NCBI GenBank assembly: GCA_023262335.1
Contig: JALRBE010000013.1
Coordinates: forward strand, 1 to 29,966
Direction: 5' to 3'
Source: Candidatus Saccharimonadia bacterium
Lineage (GTDB): Bacteria > Patescibacteriota > Saccharimonadia > Saccharimonadales > Saccharimonadaceae
DNA length: 29,966 bases
Below the pieces are notes generated by a model. It was given only the letters and a program-made list of their open reading frames with translations, made no database searches and was not told the DNA's origin. Positions 1 to 7,455 of this stretch are shown here, piece after piece; within the stretch, counting starts at the first letter, position 1; each line of letters opens with the position of its first letter. The position numbers and the translations under genes are program-made.

Positions 1-1086
1 GCCGCTCACCGATTCCACGATCATGACGTGCCCGACGGGAGCGAACGCGCCGCTGGCCGGCAGCACGACCACGTCACCCGGTTGCGGCGTGTACACGCGG
101 TAGGCGCCGCTCCAGCGCGCCGCGCTTGACGGCCACTGGTACGCGTTGCCATCGCCGCGCCACGGGCTCACCCGCTTGCCAAAGCGTGCTTCGAGCGCCC
201 ACGCCACGTAACTGACGCATTCGCGGTTATACAAGTTCCATTTGTCCACGCCGTAATCGAGCGGGCCGGCACAATACGGATACCCGCCCGTACAGCCGCG
301 GTTGCCGCTCCAGCCCCAGTACTGGAAGCTGCCGACGACGCCGCTGTTACCGCCGCCCTTCGAAAGCAAGCTGGCATAATACGCCTGTTGCTGCGCGTGA
401 ATCGACTGCATCTGCGCCTTCGAGCTCGCCACGAGGCTTTGGTACGCCGCCTCTTCGCCACGCGTCTGGTTCACGAGCGACTGCTGTTCGGCTTGTATGG
501 CAGCAAGTTGGTCGTTTTGGCGGCCAAGTTCGGCCAGTATCTTCTCGACCTCTTTTTTGTCGGTTTCAAGTTGCGCCTTGAGCTTCTTCACTTCGTCGAT
601 CGTTCGGCCCAGCGAATCGCGCACGGCCGTACGGTACTCCTGCTTGTCCACGAAATCACCGATATTCTGGCTGCTAGCAAGCAGCTCAAGCGACGAAATC
701 GTGCCGTCGACGTACAAGTTGGCGATCATGTCGCCGAGCGCGTCCTGCGTTTCCTCGAGCTTTTTGGTGTTCGTCTCAATATCAGCCTTGAGCTTGTCGT
801 TTTTTTGCTGGTTGGCTGCTATGTTCGCTTCGAGCGCCGACTTCTCCGCGTTAATAGCGTCGAGCTTGTTTTGCAACGTGTCGCCACGGGCTTTGAGTTC
901 GTTTGCCTGCGCCTGGTACTGGTTCGCCTGCGCGCGTAGGGCGTTGATCTGGTTGTCCCACTGGTCCGCCGCGACCTGCTGGTACATGGCTATAGGGGTA
1001 CTGACCGCTATGATGACAGCAACGCCCACCAGCGACAGCCTGGACGCGACACGTTTCATAGCCGGTGTGGTGGACCGTTTCTTCAT
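1..1086 (-). CDS. Secreted peptidoglycan hydrolase, coiled coil plus CHAP domain (PcsB-like), C-terminus cut by window edge
   Basis: Probable cell-wall amidase/endopeptidase that cleaves peptidoglycan outside the membrane. I translated 362 residues up to the window edge. Residues about 14-37 are one hydrophobic signal/anchor segment. Residues 40-235 are a long Gln/Lys/Glu-rich coiled coil. A CHAP domain starts near 255: catalytic Cys290 lies in NRECVSYVAW and His353 in GHVMIVE, and Cys265 and Cys272 may form a disulfide. The start ATG at 1086 has GGGAGA about five bases upstream. The gene follows ftsE and ftsX in the same direction, 59 bases after ftsX. By analogy with PcsB and EnvC systems, where FtsEX opens the hydrolase through its coiled coil, it is the likely FtsEX effector. 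Domain call firm, partnership inferred. Confidence 0.88.
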   Translation of the reverse strand, partial: MKKRSTTPAMKRVASRLSLVGVAVIIAVSTPIAMYQQVAADQWDNQINALRAQANQYQAQANELKARGDTLQNKLDAINAEKSALEANIAANQQKNDKLKADIETNTKKLEETQDALGDMIANLYVDGTISSLELLASSQNIGDFVDKQEYRTAVRDSLGRTIDEVKKLKAQLETDKKEVEKILAELGRQNDQLAAIQAEQQSLVNQTRGEEAAYQSLVASSKAQMQSIHAQQQAYYASLLSKGGGNSGVVGSFQYWGWSGNRGCTGGYPYCAGPLDYGVDKWNLYNRECVSYVAWALEARFGKRVSPWRGDGNAYQWPSSAARWSGAYRVYTPQPGDVVVLPASGAFAPVGHVMIVESVSG

Positions 1087-1145
1087 ATGCTCTCCCATGG
1101 TAGTACACCCTTTCGTGGGTCGTCAATGCTTATGCTTGTTACTAA

Positions 1146-2126
1146 TTATATCTTCAGGTATTTGCGGGTGGCGAGCAACGATGACACGACGCCGATCAGC
1201 GCGCCCATAAGAATCATGGCAATCAAGACGAACGGTATGTACATGGTAACGCTGGCGATCGTACCGCCGACGGCGACCTCGTAACTCAGCAGCTTGTCCT
1301 TGGCGGCATACAACGCGGCCACGCCAAGGGCGGTCGCGATGACCGCAGCGATCACGCCGTACACGACCGCCTCGACGATGAACGGCCCGCGGATGAAATT
1401 ACGGTCGGCACCGATCAGTTTCATCATCTGGATTTCTTCTTTGCGGTTGAAAATGGCCATGCGGATGGTATTGAAGACGATCAGCGACGAAATGACGATG
1501 AACACGATACTGGCGATAATGCCGGCACGTTCCGCGAAGTCGACCCAGCGGCCGATGTTCTGAATGGCGCTTCGCCTGTCACCACTGAACGATGCCGCGC
1601 GGTCAGGATCGGCATGCGCCTTGTAAATGGCGTTGTTCTTCACGAACGTCTCCAGCTCGGACGTGTCGTTGATGTCCTGAATGCTCACGCGGAACGTTCC
1701 TGGCAACCGGTTCGTCGCCTCGTTCAAAGCGTCGAGCGTACGGCTGTCTGACTTGTTTTCGTCAGCGAAGTTCTTGCGTGCTTGCTCAGGACTAACGTAC
1801 GTCACGGCTTTGACCGTCGGCAATTTTTGGATCTCGCGCTTGATGACCGCGGCTTGGTCCTCCGTCGTATCGGTGCGCACGTAAATCGACATGTCTACCC
1901 TGTCTTTGATGGTCGACACCGTGTCGACGAGCACCTGGCGCGCGGCGAGCGTCACGAATATGATGAGCAGCGTGATCGTCATGACGGCGGTCGCGGCAAC
2001 GGTCAGCCAAAGGTTGCGGCTAAAGTTGTTGACGCCGTAGCGGCACATACGCACGAACGTCAGCCATTTGCGGCGGGTCTGCTTGGTTTGCGCCAGCGCG
2101 CGCGGCGTGGCTTGTTTTTTCGCCAT
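1146..2126 (-). CDS. ftsX: Cell division ABC transporter permease FtsX
   Basis: Membrane half of the FtsEX complex, which couples ATP hydrolysis in the cytoplasm to activation of extracellular peptidoglycan hydrolases at the septum; it is not thought to transport a solute. The 326-residue protein has the FtsX plan: a basic cytoplasmic tail, a first membrane helix at about 40-62, an extracellular domain of roughly 145 residues, then three helices near 210-235, 255-282 and 295-318. The C-terminal half has the FtsX/MacB core (FNRKEEIQMMKLIGA). Its ATG shares the final A of the ftsE stop codon (TAATG), so the two are translationally coupled. The CHAP hydrolase gene follows. Confidence 0.95.
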   Translation of the reverse strand: MAKKQATPRALAQTKQTRRKWLTFVRMCRYGVNNFSRNLWLTVAATAVMTITLLIIFVTLAARQVLVDTVSTIKDRVDMSIYVRTDTTEDQAAVIKREIQKLPTVKAVTYVSPEQARKNFADENKSDSRTLDALNEATNRLPGTFRVSIQDINDTSELETFVKNNAIYKAHADPDRAASFSGDRRSAIQNIGRWVDFAERAGIIASIVFIVISSLIVFNTIRMAIFNRKEEIQMMKLIGADRNFIRGPFIVEAVVYGVIAAVIATALGVAALYAAKDKLLSYEVAVGGTIASVTMYIPFVLIAMILMGALIGVVSSLLATRKYLKI

Positions 2127-2824
2127 TACTGCTTGCCTCCGAACTGCCGGTAACTGCCCTGAGCTTGGTCGCTACTAATTTTGCCATGCTCGATCGTAAT
2201 CACGCGGCGCTGCAGCTTGTTCACGATATCGACGTTGTGCGTCGTCAGCAGTACCGTAGTGCCGTACTGGTTGATCTTTTCGAGGAGGCGCACGATGTCC
2301 CAGCTATGCTTTGGGTCGAGGTTACCCGTCGGCTCGTCGGCGATGAGGATTTTCGGCTGGCGCACCACTGCCCTGGCAATGGCCACGCGTTGGCGCTCGC
2401 CGCCGCTCAATTGATGCGGAAAAGCTTTGTCTTTGCCACTCAGGCCGACCAATTCGATGACTTTCGGGACGGTATTCTTGATCTCGCGGTTGGTCATGCC
2501 GGCAATCTCTAAAGCGAAGGCGATGTTTTCGTACACGGTCCGCTGCGGTAGCAATTTAAAGTCCTGGAACACCACGCCGATCTTACGGCGCAGCAGCGGA
2601 ATGTGCTTGTCTTTGAGCGTGTCGTAGTCAATGCCGCCCACGACGATTTTGCCGCTGGTCGGCTTTTCGTCGCGCGTCAGCAGTTTCAGCAAGGTCGATT
2701 TGCCCGCGCCGCTGGTTCCCACGATTATCACGAATTCCTTCGGCTCCACATGCAAACTCACGCGGTTCAGCGCCGGCTTGCCGTCTTTGCCGTATGACTT
2801 GGTGACCCTATCGAGCAATATCAT
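2126..2824 (-). CDS. ftsE: Cell division ATP-binding protein FtsE
   Basis: Cytoplasmic ATPase of FtsEX. The 232 residues hold a complete ABC domain: Walker A GTSGAGKST near residue 36, Q-loop in VVFQDFKLLPQRTVYENI, signature LSGGERQR, Walker B ILIADEPTGNLD and the switch histidine in TTHNVD. The LLPQRTVYENIAFALE stretch is typical of FtsE rather than LolD. It is the first gene of the ftsE-ftsX-hydrolase run. The start at 2824 has no Shine-Dalgarno sequence; an extended -10 box ends only ten bases upstream, so the mRNA is probably leaderless or has a leader of a few bases. Confidence 0.95.
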   Translation of the reverse strand: MILLDRVTKSYGKDGKPALNRVSLHVEPKEFVIIVGTSGAGKSTLLKLLTRDEKPTSGKIVVGGIDYDTLKDKHIPLLRRKIGVVFQDFKLLPQRTVYENIAFALEIAGMTNREIKNTVPKVIELVGLSGKDKAFPHQLSGGERQRVAIARAVVRQPKILIADEPTGNLDPKHSWDIVRLLEKINQYGTTVLLTTHNVDIVNKLQRRVITIEHGKISSDQAQGSYRQFGGKQ

Positions 2825-2834
2825 TACTTGCCAT

Positions 2835-2843
2835 ATTATAGCA
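2835..2843 (-). promoter_or_regulatory. Extended -10 promoter of ftsE, almost at the start codon
   Basis: On the minus strand TGCTATAAT is followed by exactly ten bases and then the ftsE ATG. A start site the usual 5-8 bases after the -10 box leaves a leader of about 2-5 bases. No convincing -35 box is visible, fitting an extended -10 promoter. The same layout occurs at prfB and frr. Confidence 0.65.
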
Positions 2844-2884
2844 TAAGTTGAATGGGAGTAAACTGAACCCTGCCTCGTCGTGGC

Positions 2885-2919
2885 AAAAGAAAGGCGCCAC
2901 GACGGGTATGTCGTGGCGC
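2885..2919 (-). terminator. Intrinsic terminator after the Clp_N gene
   Basis: Perfect 10-bp arms GCGCCACGAC (2894-2903) and GTCGTGGCGC (2910-2919) surround a six-base loop, followed on the minus strand by TTTCTTTT. It starts ten bases after the stop codon at 2929. A further copy of GTCGTGGC at 2877-2884 could form a competing hairpin with the left arm. Confidence 0.85.
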
Positions 2920-2928
2920 TCGTGCGCT

Positions 2929-3597
2929 CTACAGTCTGCTGGCAACGGCTATTAGAAGGTCACGGAGCTTCTCCGCCTCCTTGAACGAATCCAACAGTTC
3001 GTCGTGGCGCTCCCGTTGCCCTTCGGCTTCCCAGCCGACCAAGCCTAGAGCCAGGTCGCGCCGGTCCTGCGCCTGGGCGTACCGGCGCCTCGCGGCCTTG
3101 AAGTTCTCCTGCGAAAGCTCCAACGCTTCTTGCAGCAGCCGCTTGGCGTCTTTGGCCTGTACCGACTCGGTCGCGAGCAATGTCATGACGGACTGGTTGA
3201 TCTCACCCAGGTCACACCCTGCTTCGACCAACAGCTCCGTCGCGGCGTTCGGTTCGGAATTCGTCAGCGCGAGCAACAGGTGCTCGGGTTCGACGGTGTC
3301 GTGCCGGAGCGTTCGCGCCTCATGAAGCGCCCTTTCGAACAACGGATCGACCTCCGGCGTGAACTCGGACAACTTACGCGGTTCTTCGAGCTTAACCGAC
3401 CGGTTGTCGACCATGATCCGCAGGGTATCGTATGTCAACCCGTACGACCGCAGCGCTTCCGCCGCGTTACTTTGCGCCGCGAGCATCGCCACGAGCAAAT
3501 GCTCGCAACCGATAAACCGGTGCCTCATCGCTCTCGCTTCGCCTGCGCTGTCAAAAATCACGCGCCTCAAGCGCTCGGAGAATTCTTCGTGTTTCAT
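2929..3597 (-). CDS. Standalone Clp N-terminal repeat protein without AAA+ domains
   Basis: The product is about 222 residues. Two Clp_N-type repeats can be seen: the first with RFIGCEHLLVAMLA, the second with DTVEPEHLLLALTNSE, matching the paired repeats that form the substrate- and adaptor-binding N domain of ClpC/ClpA. A charged helical tail (about 150-222, rich in Arg, Glu and Ala) follows in place of ATPase modules. It may act as an adaptor or decoy for a Clp unfoldase or as a partner-binding protein; this is inference. I prefer the ATG at 3597, preceded by GGGAAGG with five-base spacing, over the upstream in-frame ATG at 3615. An extended -10 box lies about 80 bases upstream and a strong terminator follows, so it is probably monocistronic. 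Confidence 0.8.
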   Translation of the reverse strand: MKHEEFSERLRRVIFDSAGEARAMRHRFIGCEHLLVAMLAAQSNAAEALRSYGLTYDTLRIMVDNRSVKLEEPRKLSEFTPEVDPLFERALHEARTLRHDTVEPEHLLLALTNSEPNAATELLVEAGCDLGEINQSVMTLLATESVQAKDAKRLLQEALELSQENFKAARRRYAQAQDRRDLALGLVGWEAEGQRERHDELLDSFKEAEKLRDLLIAVASRL

Positions 3598-3676
3598 CGC
3601 TGCCTTCCCAAGCAATCGTGAATCCAGGTCGGTTCGACCCGGACCAAGTGCGAATGTACTCCCACCAAACGGGATT

Positions 3677-3685
3677 ATTATACCA
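3677..3685 (-). promoter_or_regulatory. Extended -10 promoter of the Clp_N gene
   Basis: TGGTATAAT on the minus strand, giving a leader of roughly 70 bases. The leader contains an imperfect 8-bp hairpin (arms 3625-3632 and 3636-3643, one mismatch) before the Shine-Dalgarno sequence. This is an ordinary leadered promoter, unlike that of neighbouring prfB. Confidence 0.6.
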
Positions 3686-3688
3686 TGT

Positions 3689-4768
3689 TTAGCCGATGTT
3701 CGCTTCGAGGTACGACGTCATGAAGCCGTCGAGTTTGCCGTCAAGCACAGCCTGCGGGTCTTTTTCTTCGTACTTGGTGCGCGTGTCTTTGACGAGCGTA
3801 TACGGATGCAACACGTAATTGCGGATTTGCGAGCCCCAATTGGCCGATTCGCCGGCGCGCAAATCAGCCACGCTTTCGGCGTGCTGTTCCAACTGCAGCT
3901 GCGCCAATTTGGAACGCAGGATCTTCATTGCCGTTTCTTTGTTCTGCAGCTGTGAACGCTCGTTCTGGATTGCCACCACGATGTTCGTTGGCATATGCGT
4001 CACGCGTACGGCGCTGTCGGTCGTATTAACGCTCTGGCCGCCGTGGCCGCCGGCGCGGTACACGTCGATTTTCAGGTCTTTGTCGTCGATCACCACTTCG
4101 TCGGGCGTATCGATCTGTGGCAATACCTCGACCAACGCGAAGCTGGTCTGGCGCAGATTGTCGCTGTTGAACGGACTCAGGCGCACCAAGCGGTGCACGC
4201 CGTTCTCGCTTCGTAGCTTGCCGAACGCGTACGGGCCGGTTACTTCGAGCACGCTCGTTTTGATGCCAGCCTCTTCGCCGGCCGACCGTTCATGCTGCGT
4301 CACGCTCATGCCAGCCCGCTCCGCCCAACGCAGGTACATGCGCTCGAGCATTTCGGCGAAATCCTGCGCGTCGGTGCCGCCCACTCCAGCGCTCAGACGC
4401 ACGATGGCGTTATGGTCGTCGTACGGACCGCTGAACAGCAATTCCTTCTTGCGCTCCGCCAGTTCGTTTTCCATGGCTGCGATTTGCCCCTCGAACTCGG
4501 CGAGCAAGCTGTCGTCGCCGAGACTCATCAGCTCTTCTATGTCGGCCACCTGCGCCCGTAGCGTCCGCCATGGCTCCACCATGCTCGCCAGCGCCGCTTG
4601 CTGCTTGCTTTTGGCCTGCGCATCGGCAGGATTGTTCCAAATTTCAGGCACGGCCAATTCGGCGTCGAGCGCTTCGAGCTGCTCGGCTTTGGCGTCGATC
4701 GCCAATTGCTCATAAGCCGTGTCAACGTCGCCCTTCAGCGACTGGACTCTTTTTTCAAGTGGTTGCAT
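3689..4768 (-). CDS. prfB: Peptide chain release factor 2
   Basis: Recognises UAA and UGA stop codons in the ribosomal A site and triggers peptidyl-tRNA hydrolysis. With the start at 4768 the protein has 359 residues, normal for RF2. The codon-recognition tripeptide SPF is at about 198-200 (RF1 would have PxT), and the catalytic GGQ is at 243-245 in RAGGHGGQSVN. The reading frame is continuous, so the programmed +1 frameshift that autoregulates many prfB genes is absent here. An in-frame ATG at 4804 would add 12 residues, but the extended -10 box lies between the two ATGs, so I chose 4768. Presence of RF2 argues that UGA is a real stop in this organism. Confidence 0.95.
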   Translation of the reverse strand: MQPLEKRVQSLKGDVDTAYEQLAIDAKAEQLEALDAELAVPEIWNNPADAQAKSKQQAALASMVEPWRTLRAQVADIEELMSLGDDSLLAEFEGQIAAMENELAERKKELLFSGPYDDHNAIVRLSAGVGGTDAQDFAEMLERMYLRWAERAGMSVTQHERSAGEEAGIKTSVLEVTGPYAFGKLRSENGVHRLVRLSPFNSDNLRQTSFALVEVLPQIDTPDEVVIDDKDLKIDVYRAGGHGGQSVNTTDSAVRVTHMPTNIVVAIQNERSQLQNKETAMKILRSKLAQLQLEQHAESVADLRAGESANWGSQIRNYVLHPYTLVKDTRTKYEEKDPQAVLDGKLDGFMTSYLEANIG

Positions 4769-4778
4769 GATTGACTCT

Positions 4779-4787
4779 ATTATAGCA
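4779..4787 (-). promoter_or_regulatory. Extended -10 promoter of prfB, ten bases before the start
   Basis: TGCTATAAT on the minus strand with exactly ten bases to the ATG at 4768, the same spacing as ftsE. No Shine-Dalgarno sequence fits in the few transcribed bases. It sits back to back with the promoter of the plus-strand operon. Confidence 0.65.
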
Positions 4788-4789
4788 AA

Positions 4790-4818
4790 TTGCTTTTTAA
4801 ACATTTTTATGGTATTAT
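4790..4818 (+). promoter_or_regulatory. Candidate sigma70-type promoter of the small-membrane-protein operon
   Basis: TTGCTT (4790-4795), a 17-base spacer and TATTAT (4813-4818). The leader that would follow contains a perfect 7-bp hairpin (AAGGTGC/GCACCTT, about 4830-4850) ahead of the AAGGA ribosome site. Confidence 0.5.
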
Positions 4819-4879
4819 TTTATCACTCGAAGGTGCGGTTCGAGCACCTTGACAGAGCAACCAACCGAAAGGAAACACT

Positions 4880-5203
4880 GTGAACATATGGTCTCTTGGG
4901 GTAATCGCCGTAGGGATTGTGAGTTTCGTCATCGCACTGGCTTGTCTGGTCGATATGACGAAAAGTGGCGAGACCGACAGAGTTACGTGGTTCGAAGGCG
5001 GGCCAACCATCATGATGGCATATGGTTTGCTTTTCATGACCATTGACCAAGCCACCATCATCAACAGGGCAGCAGGCATGAACGGCATCGGTACGGTGTT
5101 CGTTATCGTCGAGACCGCCCTGGTCACGTTCGTGGCGGCAGCCATCACGCGCTTCGTCACCGGCAAATACGTCAACGCCAACCAAGGAGAGACTCTTGAG
5201 TAA
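4880..5203 (+). CDS. Unrecognised small membrane protein, gene 1 of 4
   Basis: 107 residues starting at GTG, with AAGGA six bases upstream. Three hydrophobic segments are visible (about 3-24, 41-62 and 69-92), with a short polar loop KSGETDRVTWFEG after the first. I do not recognise the family. It opens a tight four-gene plus-strand operon, and its stop overlaps the next start by eight bases, implying coupled translation and perhaps a joint membrane complex. No catalytic motif or signal-peptidase site is evident. Confidence 0.75.
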   Translation: MNIWSLGVIAVGIVSFVIALACLVDMTKSGETDRVTWFEGGPTIMMAYGLLFMTIDQATIINRAAGMNGIGTVFVIVETALVTFVAAAITRFVTGKYVNANQGETLE

Positions 5204-5495
5204 CGACAGTATCTTGTGGATAGCCGCGGCATGCGCCTTCGTCTACTGCACGAGCGCGTTCACGTTGTGGCGCCTCCGGCACCGGCCACCGGGCATGATC
5301 GACTTCGTCGTCATTCCCTGTATGCTTGCTGGCATGGTGTCCGCCATGGTCGCATGGGCACTGTTCTTCGTGATTAACTACGAAGAAGGCGGCTCGTGGG
5401 ACGCATGGCTTATCGTGTCCTGCGGCGTCTTCGGCGCTCTTTTCACCGCCCCGTTCGCCATTCCCGTAATCGCAAGGAGCAAGGAGCGTTCATGA
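5196..5495 (+). CDS. Unrecognised small membrane protein, gene 2 of 4
   Basis: 99 residues starting at TTG, with AAGGAG six bases upstream, inside the end of the previous gene. Three likely membrane helices (about 5-25, 35-60 and 70-92) and a basic C-terminus. The N-terminal helix (CAFVYCTSAFTLWRLR) resembles that of the next protein (CAVVYVTSVWHLR), so genes 2 and 3 look like diverged paralogues. The stop overlaps the next start as ATGA. Function unknown. Confidence 0.75.
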   Translation: MSNDSILWIAAACAFVYCTSAFTLWRLRHRPPGMIDFVVIPCMLAGMVSAMVAWALFFVINYEEGGSWDAWLIVSCGVFGALFTAPFAIPVIARSKERS

Positions 5496-5815
5496 ACGCC
5501 ATCTCGTATTGGATCATTGGCGTGTGCGCCGTCGTGTATGTCACCTCTGTGTGGCATTTGCGCGCCGCTATGCTGAACGATCCTAACGTCAACGGACTGA
5601 ACACTCGTGCCGGCGTCATGATGTACGTCAGCGCCGCGCTCGGCACGACGCCGTTCATCGCGCCGCTGCTGGACGTCACCAAGAACACCAGCGCGCTCAT
5701 GCTGATTACCAGTATCGCAGCCATGGGACTCTCCGTGGCATGGCTCACCTACGGCGTGTGGTATATGCTCAACTTCGAGCGGACCCACATGCGAAAGGAC
5801 GACCCGAATGCCTGA
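5492..5815 (+). CDS. Unrecognised small membrane protein, gene 3 of 4
   Basis: 107 residues from the ATG at 5492, which has GGAGC four bases upstream and overlaps the previous stop as ATGA. A longer in-frame start at 5396 lies deep inside gene 2 and is rejected. Three hydrophobic segments, and a charged tail (FERTHMRKDDPNA). The N-terminus resembles gene 2. Function unknown; operon membership is the strongest clue. Confidence 0.75.
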   Translation: MNAISYWIIGVCAVVYVTSVWHLRAAMLNDPNVNGLNTRAGVMMYVSAALGTTPFIAPLLDVTKNTSALMLITSIAAMGLSVAWLTYGVWYMLNFERTHMRKDDPNA

Positions 5816-6065
5816 ACCTCACGTCGTATTCGGAACCATTTACGTGGTTTGCCTGGTGCTGACATGGCTCAAGCGGCGCAGCTCGTCTGCCGCTTCGTAT
5901 GCCATGGTAGGGTTCCTTTTCGGTTACCTTACCGGCGCCACCTTGCTCGCGCAGTGGGACAGGCCGCTGTTCGCGATCATGATACCGCTCATAGGAGCGG
6001 CGTTCACATCCGGCATCGCCATGCTACCCTTAGGTATCGCGCTATACAGCCGTAAATCCTACTGA
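5808..6065 (+). CDS. Unrecognised small membrane protein, gene 4 of 4
   Basis: 85 residues from the ATG at 5808, overlapping the previous gene by eight bases, with AAAGGA upstream. Membrane segments about 5-20, 29-48 and 56-80, with the basic patch KRRSSSA after the first helix. The IYVVCLVLTWLKRR stretch faintly echoes the first helix of genes 2 and 3. Last gene of the operon; hairpins follow. Function unknown. Confidence 0.72.
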   Translation: MPEPHVVFGTIYVVCLVLTWLKRRSSSAASYAMVGFLFGYLTGATLLAQWDRPLFAIMIPLIGAAFTSGIAMLPLGIALYSRKSY

Positions 6066-6069
6066 TCGA

Positions 6070-6136
6070 GCTGAAGTGGCGGGTTGCTCTGTCACTTCAC
6101 TCAAGCTTTGAACGTCCGTTCACGGTTTGAGTGAAG
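6070..6136. terminator. Hairpins between convergent genes
   Basis: Arms CTTCACTCAA (6095-6104) and TTGAGTGAAG (6127-6136) enclose a nested GAACG/CGTTC hairpin. TGAAGTG with CACTTCA (from about 6072 to 6099) can form an alternative hairpin. This lies between the plus-strand operon and the minus-strand M16 gene and probably stops transcription from one or both sides, though neither side has a good T run. Confidence 0.5.
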
Positions 6137-6146
6137 AAACTGATTC

Positions 6147-7430
6147 TTATTTGTCGAACAACGTCGACAGCTTGTCGTTAAGGCCCACGAGTTCTTTGCG
6201 CTCGCCACTGCTTACCCCAGCAAGCACGCTGATGTTATGCCCTATGAATTCGCGCGCGGTGTCGATCATGCGCTCTTTGGTGGTATTGCGGATCGAATCC
6301 GGTACCTTTTCGTAGTCCTTGACGATGCCATCGGCAAAATAACGGTTCGTGTAAAAATTGCTTATTTGCGACACGGTTTGCGCGCCCATCTGATGCCTGC
6401 CGAGCGCGTACGACTTCGCCGCGTCGACTTCGGCGTCACTGATCTTGCCGTCCATCACCGACTTCAGCTCGCGCACGATGATTTCGAACAAACCGTCTGC
6501 GGTGTCCAGGTTGACCTGACCGCCAAAGTCCCATGATGAATCGTGGAAGCCGACCGAGGTGTCGCTGAACATGCCGTACGCCAAGCCTTTTTTGCGCGCG
6601 GCACCATAAATGCGCGAATGCATGGTCCCGGTCAGAATATGATCAAGACAGTTCATGGCATCAGACTCTTCGTCGCTCAACTCGCGCGGTACGATCATCG
6701 ACCACGCGAAAGTAAGGTTCGACGCCTCCTTGCGGCGGATCAGTGTCGGCTTGCCGCTCTTGAATTCGTCGTGCGGCGCGTCGAAGCGCTCGCCGGCCGC
6801 CAGTTCCCATTCCTCAAGCTGCCGTTTGATTTCGCTCTTGCGGCCGTTCAGCTTGCCTGCGATCACGAAGCGCATGTTGCCCGCGGTATGCGTGCGCGCA
6901 TGATGCTCTTTTATATGACGCAGTTTCACCCGTGGAATCGTCTTGAGCCGCTGGTTGAACGTCAGCACGTCTTCGCCGAGCAACTGTTGCACCTTCGGCC
7001 ACAGCACGCGGTTATGATTGTTCAAGTAGCCGGTCAGCTCGCTCTTCACGTTGCCCTTCTCCGCCTCGAGTTCTTCGTTGTTGAACTTCGGCTGGCAGAT
7101 CGACACGCGTTGCAGGTCGAAAATCCGTTCCCACTCAAAATCGGCACAGTCCGCCACGTACACCATGCTCATGTCGCTGGTATACGCGTTGTGGTACGCG
7201 CCGTTCTTGGTAAACTCCGATTCGAACTCGTGCTCGTCTTTGAAGCGCGCGTTGGCGCCGAACGCCATGTGTTCCATTATGTGCGCGGTTTCGTACACGT
7301 TCTTGTTCGCGACGTACCGGTTGCCAGCACGGAACTGGAACTGGAAGCTCATCACGGTAGCTCCAGGCACGTCAATCAGCAGTCCGCGAGCCCCGTTCTT
7401 CAAGCGGACTTCTTCGACCGTATGCTTCAT
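6147..7430 (-). CDS. M16 family zinc metallopeptidase
   Basis: Pitrilysin-type peptidase of about 427 residues. The inverted zinc site HxxEH is present as HIMEHMAFG near residue 68, and the distal zinc-binding Glu probably lies in EELEAEKGNVKSEL, so it looks catalytic rather than the inactive partner seen in two-subunit M16 systems. A C-terminal M16 half follows (GTMHSRIYGAARKKGLAYGMF). No signal peptide is visible. The ATG at 7430 has AGGAAG about seven bases upstream; upstream in-frame codons run into palindromic element A and are rejected as coding. The substrate is unknown. Element A lies just ahead of its ribosome site and may be part of its leader. Confidence 0.9.
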   Translation of the reverse strand: MKHTVEEVRLKNGARGLLIDVPGATVMSFQFQFRAGNRYVANKNVYETAHIMEHMAFGANARFKDEHEFESEFTKNGAYHNAYTSDMSMVYVADCADFEWERIFDLQRVSICQPKFNNEELEAEKGNVKSELTGYLNNHNRVLWPKVQQLLGEDVLTFNQRLKTIPRVKLRHIKEHHARTHTAGNMRFVIAGKLNGRKSEIKRQLEEWELAAGERFDAPHDEFKSGKPTLIRRKEASNLTFAWSMIVPRELSDEESDAMNCLDHILTGTMHSRIYGAARKKGLAYGMFSDTSVGFHDSSWDFGGQVNLDTADGLFEIIVRELKSVMDGKISDAEVDAAKSYALGRHQMGAQTVSQISNFYTNRYFADGIVKDYEKVPDSIRNTTKERMIDTAREFIGHNISVLAGVSSGERKELVGLNDKLSTLFDK

Positions 7431-7455
7431 TTTTTTACTTCCTGAGACGCCTGCG

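Noticed and set aside
388..1210. Overlapping plus-strand frames at the left edge
   Set aside because: Antisense to the coiled-coil/CHAP hydrolase, whose catalytic motifs are clear on the minus strand.
3616..3660. T-arm-like GGTTCGA with GGACCA resembling a tRNA 3' end
   Set aside because: No acceptor, D or anticodon arms can be drawn around it; it is a hairpin in the Clp_N leader.
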